Positions 1-5,253 of a stretch of DNA of 5,640 nucleotides are shown here, piece by piece. The stretch comes from JAJFFW01 sp039197915 (GTDB lineage: Bacteria > Pseudomonadota > Alphaproteobacteria > Caulobacterales > Parvularculaceae): contig JBCCTV010000209.1 of NCBI GenBank assembly GCA_039197915.1, forward strand, positions 1 through 5,640. Reading direction: 5' to 3'. Within the stretch, counting starts at the first letter, position 1. Each line of letters starts with the position of its first letter. A program made the translations under genes and the position numbers. Under the pieces are notes generated by a model. That model made no database searches and had not been told where the DNA came from. It worked only from the letters and a program-made list of their open reading frames with translations.

Positions 1-1082
1 CCGAAAGCGACCGCATTCGCGTTCAGCCCAATTGCTGGCATATCCTCCAACTCGGTGACCGGATAGCCAAACAAGCCCGCGTCCTCGCCAGCCGCTGCAG
101 GGGGCTGCCAAATGTAATTTCCGTCTGCGTCCTTAAATTCCCGGATTGTGCTAATGACGCTGCGGTTCATCGCGAAGCGGCCATTGGCGCGGTAGGCCTG
201 CTTTGGCGTATAAATCAAATCAAGCAGGATTTCATGCGGATCGTTTGCCGGGAAGTCGCCGTCTACGCCCGTCGCAACGTAACCGATTTCGCTCGCTGTT
301 CGGCTTGCCTCCGCTGTGATGGTATACTGAAGAAAGCCCTTCGGCTGCGTGGACCCATTGCCGTTTACGAAGGCCGCACTTTCCTGAACGGAAAACTCCG
401 CTTGAACTTCTTCGGCGAGCCATTGCTCGATATCAATAACCGCGTCGTCCAGAAGCGTCTGACTTGCCGCCGGGGCTGCATAAAGCTCCATCGTCTGGAA
501 ATCGAGCGCAGACAACGTCGGCGTATCCGTCGTGGGGCGGTTCGCGGTTTCTGCGACCCAGCCGACGCCAATGTCACCCTGGCTAATTGGCTTACGGAAA
601 ACATTTGAGCCGATTTCCCGAACGCTCGCGATCCGGCGCATCGGCGACAGCGTTTTTAAAGCTGTCGTGATAACCGAAGACGTGTCCTCCGGGGCCAAGT
701 AACCGGCGTCAGGCGGACCCGACAGGCTCACGGCTTTGCCTTCAATTTCGTGCACGCCGCGCGTGTCGCCTGAGCGCATATAGGCGTGGAATGCGGTTTT
801 ACGTTCATCAAAAGCTGGACTATCGGACGCTTCAATTTGGGGGCGCCGCGCATTCAGCGCTAACTTATCGACAGCGCTTTTTTGCTCATCAAGCGCCCGG
901 TTGATGCGATCGACTTTCTCTTCCAAAAGTACGTCTGCGCTGCGGCTTTCAATTGCGGCAAGGCGCGTATCGTTCGCTTCCTTAAAGTGCTCGAAGGCGT
1001 TTAGGAACTCGCCAAGGGCGTTACGCAAACCGGCGGCGTTAACGCGCTCTTGCGGATCGGCGTCAAAAATCTCGTTAGTCAT
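1..1082 (-). CDS. HK97-fold major capsid protein (GTA gp5-like), 3' end cut by window edge
   Basis: This is the structural subunit of the icosahedral head. I translated it by hand from the ATG at 1082; it stays open to base 1, giving 360 residues with the C-terminus missing. HK97-family capsid proteins usually run to about 390-420 residues, so a few tens are probably absent. Residues 1 to about 105 are charged and helical, matching the delta-domain that acts as internal scaffold and is removed by the prohead protease. The capsid fold then begins around residues 119-132 (SLSGPPDAGYLAPED), a typical entry motif of this family. Other family-like stretches are GWVAETANRP (174-183), the NGNGSTQPKGFL loop (240-251) and DADGNYIWQP (318-327). 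The start is supported by a strong Shine-Dalgarno five bases upstream. It follows the protease gene by 29 nt, the usual HK97/GTA order. The family call is firm; GTA rather than prophage origin is inferred from context. Confidence 0.95.
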   Translation of the reverse strand, partial: MTNEIFDADPQERVNAAGLRNALGEFLNAFEHFKEANDTRLAAIESRSADVLLEEKVDRINRALDEQKSAVDKLALNARRPQIEASDSPAFDERKTAFHAYMRSGDTRGVHEIEGKAVSLSGPPDAGYLAPEDTSSVITTALKTLSPMRRIASVREIGSNVFRKPISQGDIGVGWVAETANRPTTDTPTLSALDFQTMELYAAPAASQTLLDDAVIDIEQWLAEEVQAEFSVQESAAFVNGNGSTQPKGFLQYTITAEASRTASEIGYVATGVDGDFPANDPHEILLDLIYTPKQAYRANGRFAMNRSVISTIREFKDADGNYIWQPPAAAGEDAGLFGYPVTELEDMPAIGLNANAVAF

Positions 1083-1086
1083 TAGG

Positions 1087-1099
1087 CTTCCTTTCCTTT
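1087..1099 (-). promoter_or_regulatory. Strong ribosome binding site of the major capsid gene
   Basis: On the minus strand the 29-nt gap between the protease stop and the capsid ATG contains AAAGGAAAGGAAG, a tandem purine-rich Shine-Dalgarno. The inner AAGGAA lies five bases before the ATG. It is a clearly better site than those of the upstream small genes. This fits the need for hundreds of capsid subunits per particle, although that link is inference. It also fixes the capsid start at 1082. Confidence 0.7.
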
Positions 1100-1111
1100 G
1101 GAGACAGAGAG

Positions 1112-1681
1112 TTATTGGGCGGCCGCGGTGAGCCGTGTTGCGGCCTCGCGCAGCGCGCTGGAGAGAATGGCGCCGTCTGGCGCGTCGCGCCTTGCGGCGG
1201 CGGCAAAGGTTTTCAGGGGACGGACGGGTCCGATATCCAAAATTCGCGCCTTGGGCGCCATCGGGAAAGAAACGAGGGATATCTCCCAGAGCTCAGCTAC
1301 CGAAATGCGCCGCCCCCCCGCTATCGACCTCGATTTAATCGTCCGGAACCCGATCGAAAGACCATCGATCGCACCAGCGCACAAAAGGGCGTAGAGGTTG
1401 CGGGCATCGTCGCAATTAACGATCAAATCACCGCTTACGAATAATCCGCGCGCATCTTCCTTAATAGTGCGCCAAACGCCAATCGGACGCTCTGGCTTGT
1501 GCTGAAATAGCATGCGCACGGGCCGCGGTCGGCGGAGCGACGCCGAGAAAGCATTGCGCTCCACGATATCGCCATTCTCATCCGGCACGCCGAAGAGTGA
1601 TGCGTACCCAGAAATTCTTGCAGCAAACGTTATAGGGTCGGCAACATCATGCTCGGGCGCGGTTGCTTGTGTGGCGCTCAT
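1112..1681 (-). CDS. HK97-family prohead protease (GTA gp4-like)
   Basis: A 189-residue serine protease of the HK97 prohead type (peptidase family S78-like). It acts inside the assembling procapsid, cutting the delta-domain from the capsid protein before DNA packaging. The N-terminal part has the family's opening strand and turn, ISGYASLFGVPDENGDIVERNAF (23-45). The expected catalytic positions are visible: His61 in FQHKPERPIGVW, Ser109 in GAIDGLSIGF and Glu133 in ELWEISLVSFP. After about residue 150 the sequence becomes Ala/Arg-rich, a common variable tail that may be self-processed. The ATG overlaps the stop of the upstream small gene (ATGA) and has a near-perfect Shine-Dalgarno at 1689-1694. 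Length is normal for the family. It is encoded directly before the capsid gene it would process. Confidence 0.95.
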   Translation of the reverse strand: MSATQATAPEHDVADPITFAARISGYASLFGVPDENGDIVERNAFSASLRRPRPVRMLFQHKPERPIGVWRTIKEDARGLFVSGDLIVNCDDARNLYALLCAGAIDGLSIGFRTIKSRSIAGGRRISVAELWEISLVSFPMAPKARILDIGPVRPLKTFAAAARRDAPDGAILSSALREAATRLTAAAQ

Positions 1682-1941
1682 TCAACGCCCTCCTCTTTGC
1701 TGTCAATCTTTGCTTCAATGCGCAAAAGCGTGTGCCGGACGGCGTCTACCTGTTCTTCAAGGCGCGCCGTTCGATCCATCAGCGCTTCACGTGCGTCGAC
1801 CCGGCGCTCTAATTGGTTGATCCGTTCCGCCGCCGAGCCAGCCCAGGTAAATGCGAACGCCGTATGCAACAGGAAACCGGCGCCAATGGCGATCGACACG
1901 CGAAGTTCCGATGAACGCGTTATTTCAGTGTCTTGCGTCAT
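1678..1941 (-). CDS. Small membrane/coiled-coil protein between portal and protease (orfg3.5 position)
   Basis: An 87-residue protein of unknown function. A short polar N-terminus (1-13) is followed by one hydrophobic segment, about residues 14-34 (VSIAIGAGFLLHTAFAFTWAG), long enough for one transmembrane helix. Residues 36-80 are strongly charged, with a heptad-like pattern of Leu, Val and Ile (INQLERRVDAREALMDRTAR, then LEEQVDAVRHTLLRIEAKID), which predicts a coiled coil. The ATG overlaps the portal stop (ATGA), and its own stop overlaps the protease ATG in the same way, so it is translationally wedged between two head genes. A GGAG sits seven bases upstream of its ATG. GTA clusters carry a small gene (orfg3.5 in Rhodobacter, from memory) at this position. 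A membrane-tethered assembly factor or a spanin/holin-type helper are possibilities; neither is shown by the sequence. Confidence 0.85.
   Translation of the reverse strand: MTQDTEITRSSELRVSIAIGAGFLLHTAFAFTWAGSAAERINQLERRVDAREALMDRTARLEEQVDAVRHTLLRIEAKIDSKEEGVE
1689..1694 (-). promoter_or_regulatory. Consensus ribosome binding site of the prohead protease gene
   Basis: The minus strand reads AGGAGG seven bases before the protease ATG, within the last codons of the upstream small gene. With the ATGA overlap, this gives both re-initiation and de novo initiation as routes for protease translation. It confirms the start at 1681. Confidence 0.7.
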
Positions 1942-3116
1942 ACGCCCTCTCCCCGCGGGGCCAACCCGACCAGGATGCGTTTTTCATCCGCTGACAGAAA
2001 TTCCGCTGCCGACACCCGTCGCCACAGCGCTTCCCGCTCGGCTGAGAGCGCGTCGACGCCATCAAGGTCGCACGATATCGAAATCGCCCCGAAATCCGGC
2101 TGTAGCCACGCCGCAAAGGCGGCGGCGGTTTTCTTCACAAGCGGCAAAACCGTCTGCTTCCAGAAGGCAAGGTTCGCTTCCCGGTAATTCGCATAGGTAT
2201 TATCGCCAGGGATACCGAGAAGCATCGGGGGCACGCCGAAAGCCAGCGCTATCTCGCGCGCAGCGGTGTTTTTAGCCTCAAGGAAGTCCATATCGGCCGG
2301 GCTGAAAGACATCGGCTTCCAATCGAGCCCGCCGTCGAGCAAAAGCGGTCGACCGGCCGCCGCTGCGCCCTGGTGGGTGTCTTCCAATTCGGCTTTCAGG
2401 CGTTCAAATTGATCAGCGGTCAGGTTCTCCGCCCCGTCGGGACCTTTATAAACCAACGCCCCAGAGGGCCGGGCAGCATTATCCAAAAGCGCCTTGTTCC
2501 AGGCGCTGGCGGCGTTGTGTAAGTCAACGGACGCGGATGCCGCTTCAAGCGGTGATAATCCGTAGTGGTCATTTGTTGGGTGAAAGAGCTTTAGGTGCAA
2601 AATAGCGCTTTGGCCGTTTTGCGAAGGGAAGACGACCGTGCGTCCGTTTACCGAATACTCATATGCATCGGGCCACCCGCTCTTGCCAATGCGAGCTTTC
2701 ATGCGGTCTGGCCGCAGGGCGTAAAGCTCTTTGATATCGCCGTTTAGTCGGACCGCTTCCACGTAAGCGTTACCTGCGGTCAGTAGAAAACCGTAGACTT
2801 GTTCTAAAAATACCGCAGTAGACTGATCACTATTTGGTTTTCCCAATAGTGCAATGACCGGATGGTCGCTTAACCGAATAGCCTCTTCGCTAACCATCAA
2901 CGGCGCTGAGGCGGCCGCTTCGGCGACAAGCCTCACGCACCGATAAGCAATCACGTTCCGCTCAAAACCGGCGCGCGCAAGCGCTGCATAGTTACGGGGC
3001 GTCCAGACCGCCTGGCCCGGTCCTGAAAGAGCGATCAGCGGCCTAACGGCGCTCGCCTTTTGCTCTTGAACGGGATGAACCGGCTCTGTCGGTTGTGCGT
3101 GAAGTGCGTCTGCCAT
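1938..3116 (-). CDS. HK97-family phage portal protein (GTA gp3-like)
   Basis: A 392-residue portal subunit. Twelve copies form the ring at one head vertex through which DNA enters and leaves and to which terminase and tail dock. Family hallmarks are FERNVIAYRCVRLVAEAAAS (51-70), AGNAYVEAVR (114-123), FHPTNDHYGLSPLEAA (178-193), HNAASAWNKALLDNAARPSG (200-219) and the very conserved REIALAFGVPPMLLGIPGDN (287-306) followed by TYANYREAN (307-315). These stretches resemble the portal of Rhodobacter-type GTAs as I remember it. I chose the ATG at 3116 over a TTG 18 bases upstream because AGGAA lies seven bases before the ATG and the TTG has no ribosome binding site. The TAG stop of terL overlaps that AGGAA, so the genes are probably coupled. 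The C-terminus ends in a TGA overlapping the next ATG. Confidence 0.96.
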   Translation of the reverse strand: MADALHAQPTEPVHPVQEQKASAVRPLIALSGPGQAVWTPRNYAALARAGFERNVIAYRCVRLVAEAAASAPLMVSEEAIRLSDHPVIALLGKPNSDQSTAVFLEQVYGFLLTAGNAYVEAVRLNGDIKELYALRPDRMKARIGKSGWPDAYEYSVNGRTVVFPSQNGQSAILHLKLFHPTNDHYGLSPLEAASASVDLHNAASAWNKALLDNAARPSGALVYKGPDGAENLTADQFERLKAELEDTHQGAAAAGRPLLLDGGLDWKPMSFSPADMDFLEAKNTAAREIALAFGVPPMLLGIPGDNTYANYREANLAFWKQTVLPLVKKTAAAFAAWLQPDFGAISISCDLDGVDALSAEREALWRRVSAAEFLSADEKRILVGLAPRGEGV

Positions 3117-3123
3117 AGTCCGG

Positions 3124-3128
3124 TTCCT
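3124..3128 (-). promoter_or_regulatory. Ribosome binding site of the portal gene, overlapping the terL stop codon
   Basis: On the minus strand, AGGAA is seven bases upstream of the portal ATG and shares its first two bases with the TAG stop of terL. A ribosome finishing terL therefore stands on the portal initiation region. The site decides the portal start in favour of the ATG at 3116. Confidence 0.65.
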
Positions 3129-4446
3129 AGTCAAAACGGCGTACGCCTGGGACGCCGCGCCTGCGGTTCAGAAGTAGATCCGTCAGGGCCCAGACAAGCG
3201 CATCGACGCGGTCTGGGCTTTCGCCCTTACGGTCACCGGTGAAGGTCGTTAGTTGGTCTTCGAGTTTTGAAAATCCGCCCACATGGCGCACCACGCCGCG
3301 CTCATAAAGCGCCGCCACGGGTTCTGCGCGCAGGCGCTTGCCGCGTGTCGCACGAACCTCCCGTATGGGAATATTCGCCCCGACCTGGCCAATGATTGAG
3401 CGGACCATTTCCCCGCCCTGGTTAACCTCAACCACAACGCGGTCTGCGTCATAGTCTTCAAATGCGGCGACAACCCGCTTCGCCCAACCGGCTGGCGACA
3501 GTCCCTGCACCGAGCGGTCCGCAAGAATATAAGCCGTAGGTGTATCAATATCGTCGCAACCATCGGCGTCCCCGGCAACGCCAGCGACGATGATCCCGCA
3601 TTCATCGGCGTCCGGACCGCTCGTCGCCGGGGGGTCCACCGCCACAACAATGCGGTCGCATTCAGGCGCGACGGATATGCGCGCCGCCTCAATCATCGCC
3701 CATGTCCAAAGGGCGCCGGGCACCTCTTCGATCAGTTCGCCGTAAAGCTCCTGGCGGCCAAGGGCCGTGCCCTCATAGGCGGAGACAATTTCGGAGAAGA
3801 AGGCCGGCGATAGATTTTCCCGGTTCGCCATTGATGCGGCGCGCGTGACTTCGGTTGTTTCCGCCGCGATTAAGCGCTTGATCAGGCCCAATGGGCGCGG
3901 CGTCGTGGTCGCCACCTGCCGCGGATGCTCGCCGAGACGCAGGGCGAGTTGCAAGTTGCTCCACGTTTCATCTGCGTAGCGCCACTTGCAAATTTCGTCT
4001 GACCACGCAGCATCAAACTGGTAGCCGCGCAGTCCGTCGGGGTCCTCCGCCGAGAAGCAATAGGCGACCGCGCCGTTTGGCCAGTCGAGACGCCTCCGCG
4101 ATCCCTGGTAGACCGGTCGCGCGCCTGGCGGCTCAACAGCCTTTATGCCGGAAGCCCCTTCAATCATGACTTCCCTCGTGTCAGCGTAGGTTTCGCCAAC
4201 GAGCGCAATGCAAGGCGCTTTTGAGCCCAGAAGACCGTTAGCGACCATTCGGACCCACTCGGCGCCGGCGCGCGTTTTTCCCGCACCCCTGCCACCGAGC
4301 ATGAGCCACGTTGTCCAATGATCACCGCTTGGCGGCCATTGGTCAGGACGGGCGAGACCCGGCCAATCGTATTTTCCGGACCCCTCATAATACTGATCAA
4401 GCGCTGCATGGACTGTCCTCCGACGAATCTCCGTCGCGCGTGACAC
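3127..4446 (-). CDS. Terminase large subunit, DNA packaging ATPase/nuclease (GTA gp2-like)
   Basis: This is the packaging motor: an N-terminal ATPase that translocates DNA and a C-terminal RNase H-like nuclease that cuts it. Counting from the GTG at 4446 (439 residues), Walker A is GGRGAGKT (51-58). Walker B ends in Asp150-Glu151 (AAWSDE). The coupling-type motif is ATTTPRP (179-185). Nuclease acidic residues are plausibly Asp271 (VVAVDPP), Glu340 (VVVEVNQGG) and Asp412/Asp415 (SPDRVDALVWAL). All expected catalytic elements are present. The start is uncertain. The frame is open to an ATG at 4527 (466 residues, AAGGGA 11 nt upstream), but that would overlap the preceding gene by 131 nt and add a Ser/Thr/Pro/Lys-rich leader with no family look. 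The GTG gives a 50-nt overlap and a usual length, though without a clear ribosome binding site. It ends just before the portal gene. Confidence 0.93.
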   Translation of the reverse strand: MSRATEIRRRTVHAALDQYYEGSGKYDWPGLARPDQWPPSGDHWTTWLMLGGRGAGKTRAGAEWVRMVANGLLGSKAPCIALVGETYADTREVMIEGASGIKAVEPPGARPVYQGSRRRLDWPNGAVAYCFSAEDPDGLRGYQFDAAWSDEICKWRYADETWSNLQLALRLGEHPRQVATTTPRPLGLIKRLIAAETTEVTRAASMANRENLSPAFFSEIVSAYEGTALGRQELYGELIEEVPGALWTWAMIEAARISVAPECDRIVVAVDPPATSGPDADECGIIVAGVAGDADGCDDIDTPTAYILADRSVQGLSPAGWAKRVVAAFEDYDADRVVVEVNQGGEMVRSIIGQVGANIPIREVRATRGKRLRAEPVAALYERGVVRHVGGFSKLEDQLTTFTGDRKGESPDRVDALVWALTDLLLNRRRGVPGVRRFD

Positions 4447-4732
4447 GATCGTACTGCCGCTCGATTTCTTGCCGGATTGCGGCGAGGTCGGCGTCTGTGA
4501 GGGGGTTTTTGGGGATTTCGAGGTCATTCGCCGCTGCGTCCCTTTCCATACGGACCTTCAGGGCGTCGACCTGCGCCGCGGTGCGTACAAGGCTCGCGAC
4601 GCTTCTTACTGCGCGGTCGAAGAGCGCAGCCTCGTCGCTAACATCAAGCGTCGCCAAACGCTCGCTCGCAAGCGATAAAGCAGCATCACAAATCTCTGAC
4701 AGGGGCCGCGCTATTGCAGCTTTATTCGCCAT
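4397..4732 (-). CDS. Small helical protein in the small-terminase (GTA orfg1) position
   Basis: A 111-residue protein without a sequence signature I recognise. It is predicted almost wholly helical. Residues 11-65 form Ala/Leu-rich amphipathic helices (LSEICDAALSLASERLATLD, then a long stretch to DALKVRMERD). A Pro/Asn break follows (EIPKNPLTD, 72-80), then a charged helix (ADLAAIRQEIERQYDRVTRD, 81-100) and an acidic, Ser-rich tail. It is the first gene of the head operon and overlaps terL, the place where phages and GTAs encode the small terminase subunit or its equivalent. That role is inferred from position only; no clear helix-turn-helix is visible. The frame is open to a TTG at 4798, but I prefer the ATG at 4732, which begins a natural MANKAAIARP N-terminus and has a modest GAG 7-9 bases upstream; the TTG has no ribosome binding site. 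Confidence 0.75.
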   Translation of the reverse strand: MANKAAIARPLSEICDAALSLASERLATLDVSDEAALFDRAVRSVASLVRTAAQVDALKVRMERDAAANDLEIPKNPLTDADLAAIRQEIERQYDRVTRDGDSSEDSPCSA

Positions 4733-4816
4733 GACCACACTCTGGTTTCGCTCTGCGGCTTGGTTGTCCTTACCGTGAGCAAACAGTACCGCGATCAAAA
4801 CGGGCGGGGATAAGCG

Positions 4817-4833
4817 TCCTACAAGATGTAGGA
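4817..4833. promoter_or_regulatory. Inverted repeat TCCTACA-AGA-TGTAGGA, candidate operator or leader hairpin
   Basis: Two perfect 7-bp arms are separated by three bases, in the spacer between the divergent head operon and the plus-strand gene. No T-run follows on either strand, so it does not look like an intrinsic terminator. If the weak promoter proposed at about 4844-4875 is real, this dyad lies near the start of the head-operon transcript. It could then bind a regulator or fold as a 5' hairpin. The TACA/TGTA core resembles half-sites of several repressor families, which is not enough to name one. Confidence 0.45.
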
Positions 4834-4843
4834 TTGTGGGGTC

Positions 4844-4875
4844 TATAGATAAAATTTTATCGATTGCGTAAAAGC
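4844..4875 (-). promoter_or_regulatory. Possible weak promoter of the head operon
   Basis: On the minus strand a TTTACG (-35-like) is followed after 19 bases by TATAGA (-10-like). Both are imperfect and the spacer is long, which would fit a promoter needing an activator; GTA promoters are known to be activator-dependent. The 14-bp palindrome lies in the spacer. The predicted leader before the ATG at 4732 would be about 100 nt. This is a tentative reading. Confidence 0.25.
4845..4864. promoter_or_regulatory. AT-rich palindrome GATAAAATTTTATC in the divergent control region
   Basis: Bases 4848-4861 form a perfect 14-bp palindrome. One mismatched pair further out, the symmetry resumes, giving 20 bp (4845-4864) with nine of ten pairs matched. 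It sits in the most AT-rich stretch of an otherwise GC-rich window, between divergently transcribed genes, as expected for the site of a dimeric DNA-binding regulator. It also coincides with the spacer of the possible head-operon promoter. Which protein binds it cannot be told from the sequence. Confidence 0.5.
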
Positions 4876-4934
4876 TTTGGGCAGGTTTCCTAATTACCCC
4901 TCAAACAGCGTTTAGTTGGCGTGAGACGGCGGCG

Positions 4935-5243
4935 ATGACGAGTAGACGGGAAACTACAATCGAGCCCTTGCGCTCGCCTGGTGAAAACCAAGTCCGGGTC
5001 AAGCTCAACCAGATCCTCCGCGGCCGGCACGTCAATAAACCGATCGAGGGCGTTAGGCTCGAAGCAAAAGTTGTTGGGCCGCCGGTGGAGGATGTGCCGG
5101 AGCGGGTCGCGGCATTACTCAGTAACCGGACTGTATATTTCCTGCGCGATAAAGATGATTACGCGCGCGTTCTGACCGAAGACGAGGCGGGCGAAGCAAA
5201 AGCCCTGATGCGGAAACTGAAATCGCTTCAAGCGGCAAGTTAG
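4935..5243 (+). CDS. Hypothetical 102-residue protein, divergent from the head operon
   Basis: I do not recognise this protein. It starts at the only ATG in an open frame that begins at 4872, with a weak purine stretch (GAGACGGCGG) in front. The N-terminal 35 residues are basic and polar (RRETTIEPLRSPGENQVRVK, then LNQILRGRHVNKPIEG), possibly nucleic-acid binding but without a known motif. The middle has alternating hydrophobic residues suggesting beta strands (VRLEAKVVG, RTVYFLRDKDDYARVL). The C-terminus is a charged helix (TEDEAGEAKALMRKLKSLQA, 81-100). There is no signal peptide or membrane segment. It diverges from the head operon across about 200 bp of shared control DNA and converges on the ycgN-like gene with 10 bp between stops. 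Protein-like composition and a fitting position support it as real. It may be a local regulator or simply a chromosomal flanking gene. Confidence 0.7.
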   Translation: MTSRRETTIEPLRSPGENQVRVKLNQILRGRHVNKPIEGVRLEAKVVGPPVEDVPERVAALLSNRTVYFLRDKDDYARVLTEDEAGEAKALMRKLKSLQAAS

Positions 5244-5253
5244 AAACGAAAAG

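Noticed and set aside
234..608. 124-codon plus-strand open frame within the capsid gene
   Set aside because: Antisense to clear HK97 capsid coding sequence; composition is Arg/Cys-rich and not protein-like.
1951..1960. Perfect 10-bp palindrome CCCCGCGGGG just upstream of the small membrane protein start
   Set aside because: Four G-C pairs around a two-base loop cannot form a useful hairpin, and it encodes the conserved-looking end of the portal; probably chance in GC-rich DNA.
1649..2275. 208-codon plus-strand open frame opposite the portal and small membrane protein genes
   Set aside because: Arg/Ser/Pro-rich composition typical of the antisense of GC-rich coding DNA; it overlaps three well-supported minus-strand genes.
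3249..3692. 147-codon minus-strand frame inside terL
   Set aside because: Same strand but a different frame from the nuclease domain of terL; Arg/Pro-rich shadow without a start signal.
4311..4778. 155-codon plus-strand open frame opposite terL and the first operon gene
   Set aside because: Ser/Arg/Ala-rich antisense shadow with no family resemblance and no convincing ribosome binding site.
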